Shown in pieces: positions 33,622-41,669 of a stretch of 51,116 nt of DNA. Location: positions 1-51,116 of the forward strand of contig JACKDL010000037.1 of the NCBI GenBank assembly GCA_020633555.1. The letters run 5' to 3'. Positions within the stretch are counted from its first letter, which is position 1. Every line of letters begins with the position of its first letter. The notes beneath the pieces are model-generated. The model saw only the letters and a list, made by a program, of their open reading frames with translations. It did no database searches and was not told the origin of the DNA. Position numbers and translations under genes: made by a program. Origin of the DNA: Myxococcales bacterium. Lineage in GTDB: Bacteria > Myxococcota_A > Bradymonadia > UBA7976 > UBA1532.

Positions 33622-34452
33622 TCAGCCCGGGCGGGCGCCCGCCGCCAGCCAGCTATCCAGGCCTTCGATCACGGCGGGCAGATCGGCCACCGAGTCCACC
33701 ACCAGGTGGGCCCCGGCGCGGCGCAGGATCTCCCCCGCCGCGGCGGTCTGGGCCTCGCGGGCCTCGAGCTTCATGTGCCCCAGGGCCGAGGCGGTGAGCC
33801 CCAAGCGGTTGCCCGTGGCCGCCACGCCGATGGCCCAGCACCCCGCGTTGCGGGCCGCCCGAATGCCCGCCACCGTGTCGTCCACCTTCACGACCTGCGA
33901 CATCGGGTAGGCCCCCATGGCCTCGCACGCCCGGAAGATCGCCCAGGGTGCCGGGCGACCGGCCGGCACGTCATCGGCGGTGAGGATGCAGTCGGGGACG
34001 TATCCGGCCTTCGCCGCCAGCGGCGCCAGGATGTCCATGGCCGCCCGCGGGTAGCCGGTGGTGGAGCCGATGGACAGCCCCCGGGCGCGCATGGCCTGCA
34101 CGGCCTCGAAGGCCCCCGGGATCGGGGCGCAGTGATCGGGCAGCAGGGCCAGCAGCACCGGGATGAAGCGCGCATACATGCGGTCGATGTCGGCGGGGAC
34201 CGGAGGCTCTCCGTGCACGGCCACCCAGCGCTCGATCACCGACGGCATGCTGCACAGGGCCTCGATGTGGGCGCGCTTGCTCATGCCCATGGGGGTGCGC
34301 GCCTCGGCCTCGGTGATCTCGACGCCTTGCTCGGCGAAGCCCGCCACGAAGGCCAGCACCGGCGCGCGGCTGCCGTGATCGATGACCGTGCCGGCCCAGT
34401 CGAGGATGACCGCGCGGACCCGGGGCGGGCTGGGATCGTGGGCGTCGCTCAT
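33622..34452 (-). CDS. phnX: Phosphonoacetaldehyde hydrolase
   Basis: The 276-residue HAD-superfamily product has the PhnX pattern. Asp18 in LDWAGTVID is the nucleophile, and Lys59 in PMGMSKRAHI is the Schiff-base lysine that distinguishes PhnX from other HAD phosphatases. VVKVDDTVAGI supplies the metal-binding acidic residues. The enzyme splits phosphonoacetaldehyde to acetaldehyde and phosphate, the second step of 2-aminoethylphosphonate degradation. No phnW transaminase or phosphonate transporter is in the window, so the pathway must be completed elsewhere. A promoter with -10 only 6 bases from the ATG suggests a leaderless mRNA. Confidence 0.9.
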   Translation of the reverse strand: MSDAHDPSPPRVRAVILDWAGTVIDHGSRAPVLAFVAGFAEQGVEITEAEARTPMGMSKRAHIEALCSMPSVIERWVAVHGEPPVPADIDRMYARFIPVLLALLPDHCAPIPGAFEAVQAMRARGLSIGSTTGYPRAAMDILAPLAAKAGYVPDCILTADDVPAGRPAPWAIFRACEAMGAYPMSQVVKVDDTVAGIRAARNAGCWAIGVAATGNRLGLTASALGHMKLEAREAQTAAAGEILRRAGAHLVVDSVADLPAVIEGLDSWLAAGARPG

Positions 34453-34458
34453 GGCACG

Positions 34459-34487
34459 AGATTGGAGGTCCGGCGGCGGGCGGTCAA
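34459..34487 (-). promoter_or_regulatory. Leaderless-type promoter of phnX
   Basis: On the minus strand TTGACC (34482-34487), 17 bases, then CAATCT (34459-34464), then 6 bases to the ATG at 34452. Transcription should start at or next to the start codon. The only purine-rich ribosome site candidate is absent downstream of the predicted start. Confidence 0.55.
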
Positions 34488-34587
34488 CCTACCCGTGTGA
34501 CAGGTCGGTGACAGGAGCCGATGCACGGCGCCCTGCGGCCTGTCGCCGCCGTCGCCAATACAACTGCACAAACCACTGAACAACGCC

Positions 34588-34617
34588 TTGCCTCCGGACG
34601 GCCCTGAATGGTATGAT
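34588..34617 (+). promoter_or_regulatory. Sigma-70-type promoter upstream of the LeuA-regulatory-like gene
   Basis: TTGCCT (34588-34593), 18 bases, TATGAT (34612-34617). The -10 is one mismatch from consensus and lies in the A/T-richest part of this region. Transcription should start near 34624, giving a leader of about 108 bases to the ATG at 34732. Confidence 0.55.
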
Positions 34618-34731
34618 CCGTCAGTTGGATCAAGCACTTACTCTGCCCTCTGCCCCACATCGGCACCGCGACCGGAGGTTCGCCCACCCGCCCCCCTGCG
34701 TCCGCCCCATCCCCATCATCCCGAGGTACCC

Positions 34732-35334
34732 ATGGCCCGACATGCCGACACCCAGGCCCTGATCCGCACGCTCCTCGCCGAGGACTTCCTGACCTTGCAG
34801 GTGGAGCACGCCCACGTGGACGAGCACCCCGGCCCCGCGCGGGACTGCCGGCTCAGCCTGACCCTGCGACCGCCCGTGCACGGCGACGCGCCGCTGGTGG
34901 TGCAGGGCCACGGGGTCGGCTTCGTGGACGCCACCTACCGCGCCCTGGTGGACCACTTCGCCGACGAGTTCCGCTCGCTGACGGCCCTGGTGTTCACCGG
35001 CTTCCTGGTGCGCGCCAAGATGGAGACCGGCACGCGCTCGCCCGGGCTGGACGCCGAGGTCGAGGTCACGGTGCAGGTGCGCACCCGGCATGGGCGCGAC
35101 TTCTGGTTCAGCGCCACCGATCGCAGCACCCTGAACGCGGGCATCTCGGCGGTGGTGCAGGTGGTGGAGCACTTCGTGAACGCCGAGCGGGCCTACCTGT
35201 TGCTGCACAAGGCCCTGGCCGACGCCACCCGGCGCGACCGGGGCGATCTGGTGGACGCTTTCCGCAGCCAGATGGCGCAGCTCGTCACCTGTGGACAGTA
35301 CGAGGGCCTGGCCCGCCGAGCCCGGGGCGGCTGA
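34732..35334 (+). CDS. Stand-alone LeuA regulatory (dimer)-domain-like protein
   Basis: The 200-residue product has no catalytic TIM barrel. Residues about 60-170 resemble the C-terminal allosteric domain of alpha-isopropylmalate synthase: GHGVGFVDATYRALVDHF, then GLDAEVEVTVQVRTR, then a segment equivalent to the shared S/T-x-N-A-G block (STLNAGISAVVQ) and FVNAERAYL. In LeuA this domain binds leucine and dimerises. A free copy could be a small-molecule sensor or regulator; that is inference. A weak GAGG element precedes the ATG. It has its own promoter and leader and no operon partner. Confidence 0.6.
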   Translation: MARHADTQALIRTLLAEDFLTLQVEHAHVDEHPGPARDCRLSLTLRPPVHGDAPLVVQGHGVGFVDATYRALVDHFADEFRSLTALVFTGFLVRAKMETGTRSPGLDAEVEVTVQVRTRHGRDFWFSATDRSTLNAGISAVVQVVEHFVNAERAYLLLHKALADATRRDRGDLVDAFRSQMAQLVTCGQYEGLARRARGG

Positions 35335-35339
35335 GCCCC
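35324..35339 (+). terminator. Hairpin with the stop codon in its loop
   Basis: GGGGC and GCCCC enclose a loop of six bases that contains the TGA stop of the upstream gene (35332-35334). A pyrimidine-rich stretch (CTTTTCTCATCTTTTCTT) follows about 50 bases later, too far to be the T run of an intrinsic terminator. Confidence 0.3.
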
Positions 35340-35471
35340 TTCGGCCAGCGGGCCACCACGCCCCTGCCGCCCGCCCCGGTCACTTTTCTCATCTTTTCTT
35401 GCAGGCCCCCCAGCGGTGCCGGTTCAGGCCAGGCGAATCCGGTCACGAGAACCCGCACCCTGGAGTAGCCC

Positions 35472-36605
35472 ATGTCCCGCTTGCTGAAGACTCTGCCCGC
35501 CGTCGTCGCCCTGGCGCTCTGCCTGAGCCCCGCCCACGCCCACGCCGGCCTGAACCTGGTCGACCGCGCCGGCTCGTTCCTGAGCACCCTGGGCTCAAAG
35601 GCCCTGGGCTTCGGGGTGGACACCCTGCTCTCGGAGTTGTTCGGCGGCGACTCCGGACCCCAGGTGGTCGACCTGACCGAAGCCTCGATGGAGGCCATCG
35701 CCGACAAGGTGGGCGAGCGCATCGACGACGCCTTCCGCAGCAGCTACCTGGACCAGGCCGAGTACGCCCTGTCGCTGGTGGACGACTACAAGCCCTACGA
35801 GGCCACGGCGTTCGACGACGCCCGCGACGTCGTCGAGGCGCTGATGGAGGCCAAGGCCTTCTTGAACAACGGCGACATGTTCACGGTGCAGGCCTACCTG
35901 GCGGTGGCCTCGGCCGAGCTGGCGTTCCGTGATGAGCTCTACCGGCTGAAGGCGGCGTCCGGCGCCTCGGCTGCGGTGCTGGCCGACTACCGGGCCGATC
36001 TGGCCCGGGTGGTCACCACCGACCTGACCTACCTGGAGGACATGGGCGACTGGGTCCGCGGGGACATCGCAAGCACCGGCTTCTACTGGCGCGAGACCTA
36101 CCGGACGGGCGATCTGGCCTCGGTGCAGCTTCGGGTGGCCGACCGCGTCTTCGCCGCCGGCACCTCGGTGCGCAACAGCGTGTATGTGATGTGGATCAAC
36201 GGCAACCGGGTCTATGTGTCGGCCAACCCCGACGAGGCGGCGAAGACCCTTGGCGGTGACGTGGCGTTCAAGCACGCGGCGTGGCAGGCCCGGTCCGACG
36301 CCATCCTGGGCGCAGGGTTCGACGCGGCCCTCACCGACATGCGCGCTCTGCGGCTGCGCTACACCATGAACGACGGCACCTGCACCGCTCACGAGATGTT
36401 CGCATGGATGAACGGCAGCGATCTGGCCGGCGCTGACTGCGCTGCCCCCACTGGAGCGATGTGGGGAGCCTTCTTCGGCTACTTCTTCAACCGCATCAAC
36501 TACGACGTCTTCACCTCTGCCTACCTGTGGCAGGGGCTGGCCATGCAGCAGCAGATGCTGCGGACCATGGCGGAGATGTTCCACGACACCGTCGCCAGCC
36601 TGTAG
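35472..36605 (+). CDS. Exported protein of unknown function
   Basis: The 377-residue product has a clear signal peptide (cleavage near AHAHA-G, residue 25). The mature protein is mainly helical with acidic helices and many Ala, Asp and Tyr residues. It contains a central beta-rich part (SVYVMWINGNRVYVSANPDEA) and ends with aromatic-rich helices (MWGAFFGYFFNRINYDVF). Only two cysteines (GTCTAHE, ADCAAP) are visible, near residues 300-320; they could form a disulfide. I recognise no family. It is a single gene preceded by GGAG and followed closely by the EAL protein on the same strand. Confidence 0.75.
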   Translation: MSRLLKTLPAVVALALCLSPAHAHAGLNLVDRAGSFLSTLGSKALGFGVDTLLSELFGGDSGPQVVDLTEASMEAIADKVGERIDDAFRSSYLDQAEYALSLVDDYKPYEATAFDDARDVVEALMEAKAFLNNGDMFTVQAYLAVASAELAFRDELYRLKAASGASAAVLADYRADLARVVTTDLTYLEDMGDWVRGDIASTGFYWRETYRTGDLASVQLRVADRVFAAGTSVRNSVYVMWINGNRVYVSANPDEAAKTLGGDVAFKHAAWQARSDAILGAGFDAALTDMRALRLRYTMNDGTCTAHEMFAWMNGSDLAGADCAAPTGAMWGAFFGYFFNRINYDVFTSAYLWQGLAMQQQMLRTMAEMFHDTVASL

Positions 36606-36672
36606 GCGCCCGTCGGCCGCGCCCGCCCTTGCCCCTCCCCTTCCCTGCGGCACTCTGGCACCCTCCCGGGCC

Positions 36673-38337
36673 ATGACCGCCCCCGCCGAGCTGCTCCCCC
36701 TTCTGAGCCTGTCTGCCGAGCCCATGGTGGCCTTCGCCGCCGCAGGCGACCGCTGGCGGGTGACCGCCGCAAACGGCCCCGCGCTTCGCCTGCTCGCCGT
36801 GCCTGACACCCCCGCCCTGGAAGCCGTCCTGGCCACGCTCGCCGAGCAGAGCCTGGGGCGGGCCCTGCGCTCGGCCTTGGAGGCCGCTGCCGAGGGCGCA
36901 TCGGCCGAATGGCCCGCCACGTTGGTGTGCAGCGGCGAGCCGGTGGCCCTGCGCGTGGCCGCCGCCCCGGCCCCCGCGGGCCAACGCGTGGCCCGCCTGC
37001 GCGACGCGCGCCCTTCCGCCCGCGCGGCCCAGCCCGGGGGTCGTGATCCGCTGACCGAGGTGTTGAGTCGGCGGCGGCTGGTGGCCCGGCTGGAGCAGGC
37101 CGTCAAGGGGGCCCAGCAGGGGCAGGCCGTGGGGCTCGTGGCCCTGGACCTGGCCCGGTTCGGGCGCATCAACGACTCGCTGGGGCCCAGCGCCGGGGAC
37201 GCCCTGCTGGTCACCGTGGGCCGCCGGCTCACCCGGCTGGTGGGCGACGCGGGCAGCGTGGGGCGGCTGGACGGCGACGCCTTCGCCGTGCTGCTGCCTC
37301 ACCTGCCCGACGGCGCCCCGGGCGCGGCGGACGCCCTGGTGGCCTGGGGGCGGCGCATCCAGGCCCGCCTGGCCGAGCCCTTCGCGGTGGAGTCGCACAC
37401 GCTGGCCCTGGACACCCACGTGGGCCTTGCGCTGGCGCCCGACGACGCGCGCACGGGCCGCGAGCTGCTGCGCCTGGCCGAGGCCGCGCTGGCCCAGGCG
37501 CGCCGCACGGGCGTGGGCGGCGGCCTGCGCCTGGCCAGCCCGCTCACGGGCCACGACGCCCGGGCGCGCTTCGAGCTCGAGACGGGGCTGCGCCGCGCCC
37601 TGGCCGGCGAGGAGGCCTTCTACCTCGCCTTCCAGCCTCAGGTGGACCGCGAGGGGGCCGTGGTGGCCTTCGAGGTGCTGGCCCGCTGGCGCCCGCGCGA
37701 CGCGGTGGACATCCCCCCCGGCGACTTCATCCAGCTCGCCGAAGAGGCCGGCCTCATCGACGCCCTGACCCGGCGCGTGATCGACCTGGCCACCGCCCAG
37801 GTCGCCGAGTGGACGGCGGCCGGGCTCAGCGGCTTCCGCGTGAGCGTGAACGCCTCGCCGAGTGAGCTGCATCGCCCTGATTTTGCTGACCATTTCCTGG
37901 CCACCTGCGCCGCGGCCGGCGCCCCGCCTGAGCGCTTCGAGCTCGAGGTCACCGAGTCGGCGGTGCTGCGCGATCCCGCGGCCACCCGCCGCACGCTGGC
38001 CACCCTGGCCGCCGCCGGCGTGCGGGTGGCCCTGGACGACTTCGGCACCGGCCACTCCTCGCTGGCCAACCTGCGCCGGCTACCGCTGCACACGCTGAAG
38101 ATCGATCGCAGCTTCGTGGTGGGCGTGCCCGAGGATCGCGACAACGCCGCCATCTGCCGGGCGGTGGTGGCCCTGGGCCACGGCCTGGGGCTCGAGGTGG
38201 TGGCCGAGGGGGTCGAGGACGTCGCGCAGCGCGCCTGGCTCGCCGGGCTGGGCTGTGACCTGTTCCAGGGCTTCGGCCTGGGCCGCCCGATGACCGCCGC
38301 CGACGCCGCCGCCTGGCTCGCCGCAAGGCGCGCGTGA
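36673..38337 (+). CDS. Degenerate GGDEF - EAL protein (predicted c-di-GMP phosphodiesterase)
   Basis: The 554-residue product has an N-terminal PAS-like region (about 1-115), a GGDEF domain (about 118-280) and an EAL domain (about 295-550). In the GGDEF domain the signature reads LDGDAF instead of GGDEF, so cyclase activity is unlikely, though it may bind GTP. The EAL domain keeps FEVLARW (EVL in place of EAL), NASPSEL, EVTESAVL, DDFGTGHSS, KIDRSFV and AEGVED, so the metal and catalytic residues look intact. No membrane segment is present. There is no clear ribosome site; TTGCCC (36629) with CACTCT (36651) 16 bases later may form a promoter with a very short leader. Confidence 0.88.
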   Translation: MTAPAELLPLLSLSAEPMVAFAAAGDRWRVTAANGPALRLLAVPDTPALEAVLATLAEQSLGRALRSALEAAAEGASAEWPATLVCSGEPVALRVAAAPAPAGQRVARLRDARPSARAAQPGGRDPLTEVLSRRRLVARLEQAVKGAQQGQAVGLVALDLARFGRINDSLGPSAGDALLVTVGRRLTRLVGDAGSVGRLDGDAFAVLLPHLPDGAPGAADALVAWGRRIQARLAEPFAVESHTLALDTHVGLALAPDDARTGRELLRLAEAALAQARRTGVGGGLRLASPLTGHDARARFELETGLRRALAGEEAFYLAFQPQVDREGAVVAFEVLARWRPRDAVDIPPGDFIQLAEEAGLIDALTRRVIDLATAQVAEWTAAGLSGFRVSVNASPSELHRPDFADHFLATCAAAGAPPERFELEVTESAVLRDPAATRRTLATLAAAGVRVALDDFGTGHSSLANLRRLPLHTLKIDRSFVVGVPEDRDNAAICRAVVALGHGLGLEVVAEGVEDVAQRAWLAGLGCDLFQGFGLGRPMTAADAAAWLAARRA

Positions 38338-38413
38338 ACGGCAGGCCAGCCCGGCCGTGAACGGGGCGACACAAATCACGGCCGCAGGCGCGGGGGCCCA
38401 CCGGAAGGCCCGT

Positions 38414-38429
38414 TGGCACGGCGCTCGCT
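38414..38429 (+). promoter_or_regulatory. Possible sigma-54 promoter upstream of the ferritin-like gene
   Basis: TGGCACGGCGCTCGCT has the GG-N10-GC core of sigma-54 promoters: GG at 38415-38416, GC at 38427-38428. The -12 element reads TCGCT instead of TTGCT. It is 31 bases upstream of the ATG, and no activator gene is adjacent. A chance match cannot be excluded. Confidence 0.3.
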
Positions 38430-38459
38430 ATCGTCCAGGGTGATCGCCTGGAGGTCCCC

Positions 38460-39566
38460 ATGTCCCACCCCTTCGCCCCGTTGGCCCGCGCCCTGCGCCG
38501 TGGCGCGCCCGCCGCCGCCCTGGCCCAGGCCATGACCCTGGCGGGCTGCGAGTGCCCCGAGCCCTCCTGGGTCGAGGCGCAGCAGCTCGCCCATGACGAC
38601 CCGCTGGTCGAGGCCAAGCTGGCCGACTGGCTCGCCGATCAGGCCAGCAGCGATCCGGCCCAGCGGCTCCGGGAGCTGTTGGGGCTGGCCGAGGCCGCTG
38701 TCCCGCCCCCGCAGGCCCCCTACAGCTACTTCGGGCGCACCTACGCGGCCCTGCTGCGCGACGCGGGCGCCGCCGCCGACGCCGAGATCTGTGCCGCCCT
38801 CTGCGCGCGGGTAGTGGGCGCCAGCACCTACAGCCCCGAGCCCGTCGAGTGCCACGCCGAGGCCACCGACCAGGGCCCGACCCTGGACTGCCGGTGGTTC
38901 CAGCCGGTGGACTGCGTGGCCGGGCGGCGCCCGGCGGGCCTGGTGAGCCCGCCGCCCCCCTTCGCCCGGGACGCCGTGGGCGCGTGGTGGGCCGCGATGG
39001 CCCACGAAGAGGCCGCCGCGGTCCACGCCTTCGCGCGGCTGCTGGCGGATCTTGCCCGACTCGGGGCGCCCGCAGATCTGGTGACCGACGCCCGGCAGGC
39101 CCTGGTGGACGAGGTGCACCACCTGGCGCTGGCGGCCGCCCAGGCCCACCGGCTGGGCGCCCGGGTGGATCTCCCCCAGGTGCCGGTGCCCACCCCCCGG
39201 CCCGCAGAGGCGGTCGCCCACGAGAACGCGACCGCCGGCTGTGTCCACGAAGCCTTCGCCGCCCTCGAGGCCACGTGGCAGGCCAGCCGGGTGGCCGATC
39301 CCGATGCCCGCGCCGTGCTGGCCCGGGTGGCCGCCGACGAGGCGCGCCACGCGGCCCTGTCGGCGCGGATCCATCACTGGCTCATGGGCACGCTGGCCCC
39401 GGCCACGCAGGCGCGGGTCGAGGCCGCCCGGGCGGCCGAGCTGGCCCGCCTGGGGGTGACGCTGGCGCAGCGCCCCGAGGCGCCTGTGGATCCTCGCCCC
39501 GGCCGCCGGGATGCGCTCGCGCTGTGGGCCGCCCTGAGCGGGGCCGCCTCGACCCCCAACACCTGA
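38460..39566 (+). CDS. Ferritin-like di-iron protein
   Basis: The 368-residue product has two parts. The N-terminal part (1-165) is helical with several cysteines (AGCECPEP, CAALCARV, VECHAEA, LDCRWF, VDCVAG). The C-terminal part (about 170-330) has the two helix pairs of a ferritin-like four-helix bundle: AHEEAAAVHAF with LVDEVHHLAL, and GCVHEAFAAL with ADEARHAALSARI. These give the E...ExxH / E...ExxH pattern that binds a di-iron centre. No signal peptide is seen. Possible roles include iron oxidation or monooxygenation. GGAGG is 6 bases before the ATG. Confidence 0.7.
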   Translation: MSHPFAPLARALRRGAPAAALAQAMTLAGCECPEPSWVEAQQLAHDDPLVEAKLADWLADQASSDPAQRLRELLGLAEAAVPPPQAPYSYFGRTYAALLRDAGAAADAEICAALCARVVGASTYSPEPVECHAEATDQGPTLDCRWFQPVDCVAGRRPAGLVSPPPPFARDAVGAWWAAMAHEEAAAVHAFARLLADLARLGAPADLVTDARQALVDEVHHLALAAAQAHRLGARVDLPQVPVPTPRPAEAVAHENATAGCVHEAFAALEATWQASRVADPDARAVLARVAADEARHAALSARIHHWLMGTLAPATQARVEAARAAELARLGVTLAQRPEAPVDPRPGRRDALALWAALSGAASTPNT

Positions 39567-39618
39567 CGGATTGACCGACCGGGCCCCGCCGTGGCCCCCT
39601 GCCCGGCGGAGGTGACCT

Positions 39619-40515
39619 GTGAGCCAGCGCGCAAAGGCCCCCGTGGGCGACCTGGAGATCTGCTACGAGACCTTCGGCCGGCGTGGCGATCCGCCGCTGC
39701 TGCTGGTGATGGGCTTCGGGGGTCAGCTCGTGGCCTGGCCCAAGGCCTTCTGCCAGGCGCTGGTGGATCGCGGCTTCTTCGTGGTGCGCTTCGACAACCG
39801 CGACACCGGCGAGAGCACCTGGCTCGACGGCGCGCCCGCGCCCGCGCTGCCGCTGACCATGACCCGCTTCGCCCTTGGCCAGCGGCGGCTGAAGGCGCCC
39901 TACACCGTGGTGGACATGGCCGCGGACGCGGCCGGGCTCATCGCCCACCTGGATGTGGGGCCCATGCACGTCTTCGGCGTCTCCATGGGCGGCATGATCG
40001 CCCAGCAGCTCGCCCTGGACGCCCCGGCGCGGGTGGCGAGCCTGACCACCATGATGAGCCACACCGGCCGCTGGCGGGACCACATCGCCTCGCCCCGCGC
40101 GCTGGCGGCGCTGCTGGCCACCCGGCCCACCTCCCGCGAGCGGGCGGCTGCCCACTTTCGCAAGCTGTTCACCACCATCGGAGGCTCGCGCTTCCACGCC
40201 GACGGGGCCGCCCTCGAGGCCATCGGGGCCGAGAGCTTCGACCGCGGCATCAACCCCCCGGGCATCCGCCGGCACATGGCGGCCATCATCGGCGCGCCCG
40301 AGCGCACCCGGCGCCTGCGGGACCTCCAGGTGCCCACCCTGGTCATCCACGGCACGGCCGATCCGCTGGTGCCCAAGGGGGGCGGCGAGCACACGGCGCG
40401 GTGCATCCCGGGGGCGAAGCTGGCGCTCATCGAGGGGCTGGGCCACAGCCTGCCGCCGGGCGTGTGGGGCGAGGTGGTCGATCTGCTGAGCGAGCACGCA
40501 GGCGCCTGCGCCTGA
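39619..40515 (+). CDS. Alpha/beta-hydrolase fold protein
   Basis: GTG at 39619 follows GGAGG by 6 bases. The 298-residue product is a typical alpha/beta-hydrolase: LLLVMGFGGQ (oxyanion hole), VVRFDNRDTGES, nucleophile Ser in GVSMGGMIAQ, acid in HGTADPLVP and His in LGHSLPP. The cap region lies between GRWRDHIAS and RDLQVPTLV. The HGFDNRDTG-like block occurs in hydrolases acting on esters or lactones, and in haloalkane dehalogenase relatives; the substrate is not predictable. It is convergent with meaB, 9 bases apart. Confidence 0.88.
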   Translation: MSQRAKAPVGDLEICYETFGRRGDPPLLLVMGFGGQLVAWPKAFCQALVDRGFFVVRFDNRDTGESTWLDGAPAPALPLTMTRFALGQRRLKAPYTVVDMAADAAGLIAHLDVGPMHVFGVSMGGMIAQQLALDAPARVASLTTMMSHTGRWRDHIASPRALAALLATRPTSRERAAAHFRKLFTTIGGSRFHADGAALEAIGAESFDRGINPPGIRRHMAAIIGAPERTRRLRDLQVPTLVIHGTADPLVPKGGGEHTARCIPGAKLALIEGLGHSLPPGVWGEVVDLLSEHAGACA

Positions 40516-40524
40516 GGTGTGGGA

Positions 40525-41547
40525 TCAGCGGTCGGCCGACGCCCCTGCGTCCACCGGCACGAACGCCAGCCGCAGCCCTTCCAGCACCTGGGCCGCGGCC
40601 ACAGTGGCCGGCAGCGCCCCCGCCGCCACCTGCGCCCGCGCGGCCTGCACCGCCGCCTGGGCCGCCCCCTGCCCGAGCAGCGCCCGCAGCCCCTCGTCGA
40701 GCTGCCCCTCCAACCAGGTCAGATCCTGCTGGCGGCGCCGGGTCTCCAGGCGCCCCTCAGCCTCCAGCGCGGCCCGGTGCTCCGCCACCGCCTGCCACAC
40801 CCGGTCGAGCTTGTCGCCCGTGGCCGCCGAGCAGGTGAGCACCCGGGTCGCCCACCACGGATGGCGGGGCTTCAGGTAGTGCAGCGCGTTGCGGTAGCCC
40901 TGCGCCGCCCGGCCCGCCCTCGCCACGTTGTCACCGTCGGCCTTGTTCACCGCGATGGCGTCCGCCAACTCCAGCACCCCGCGCTTGATGCCCTGCAGCT
41001 CGTCGCCGGCCCCCGGCAGCATCAGGGCCAGGAAGAAATCGGTCATGCCGGCCACCGCGGTCTCGCTCTGGCCCACGCCCACCGTCTCCACCAGCACCAC
41101 GTCGAAGCCGGCGGCCTCGCACAGCAGCAGGCTCTCGCGGGTCTTGCGGGCCACCCCGCCCAGGGTGCCGCTGGTGGGCGACGGGCGCACGAACGCCAGC
41201 GGATCCACCGACAACCGGGTCATGCGCGTCTTGTCGCCCAGGATGCTGCCCCCGCTGAGCGCGCTGCTGGGATCCACCGCCAGCACCGCCACCCGGCGAC
41301 CCTGCGCCGTCAGGCGCGTGCCCAGAGCCTCGATGAAGGTGCTCTTGCCCACCCCGGGCACCCCGGTGATGCCCACCCGCCAGGCCCCGCCCGTGCGCGG
41401 CGCCAGGGCCGCCAGCACCGCGCGGGCCTGGGCCTGGTGATCGGCGCGGGCCGACTCCACCAGCGTGATGGCGCGGGCCAGGATCGACCGCTCTCCGGCG
41501 GCGACGCCGGCGACGTACTGCTCAGTGGTCAGGGTGGGGCGTGCCAT
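40525..41547 (-). CDS. meaB: MeaB/ArgK-type GTPase, chaperone of methylmalonyl-CoA mutase
   Basis: The 340-residue product has a helical N-terminus and the G-domain of the MeaB family: GITGVPGVGKST (P-loop), AVDPSSALSGGSILGDKTRM, ETVGVGQSE (switch region) and NKADGDN (guanine specificity). A helical dimerisation arm ends the protein. MeaB guards and loads adenosylcobalamin in acyl-CoA mutases; no mutase gene is in the window. The ATG at 41547 is preferred, because the promoter GTGACA - 18 bases - CACCCT ends 6 bases before it, which would give a leaderless mRNA. It is divergent from the amidohydrolase gene. Confidence 0.92.
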   Translation of the reverse strand: MARPTLTTEQYVAGVAAGERSILARAITLVESARADHQAQARAVLAALAPRTGGAWRVGITGVPGVGKSTFIEALGTRLTAQGRRVAVLAVDPSSALSGGSILGDKTRMTRLSVDPLAFVRPSPTSGTLGGVARKTRESLLLCEAAGFDVVLVETVGVGQSETAVAGMTDFFLALMLPGAGDELQGIKRGVLELADAIAVNKADGDNVARAGRAAQGYRNALHYLKPRHPWWATRVLTCSAATGDKLDRVWQAVAEHRAALEAEGRLETRRRQQDLTWLEGQLDEGLRALLGQGAAQAAVQAARAQVAAGALPATVAAAQVLEGLRLAFVPVDAGASADR

Positions 41548-41553
41548 GGGCGC

Positions 41554-41583
41554 AGGGTGGCCCAGGAGGGCACGCCCTGTCAC
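41554..41583 (-). promoter_or_regulatory. Leaderless-type promoter of meaB
   Basis: On the minus strand GTGACA (41578-41583), 18 bases, CACCCT (41554-41559), 6 bases, ATG. The same CACCCT element at the same distance occurs before other genes in this window. Confidence 0.45.
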
Positions 41584-41669
41584 CGGGCAACGGGTACGGC
41601 CCCTGCGCGACACGCTGGGCACCGGCCCGCTCGGAGCGCATCATGCGCGCCCCGAACGCGGAGGTCCCC

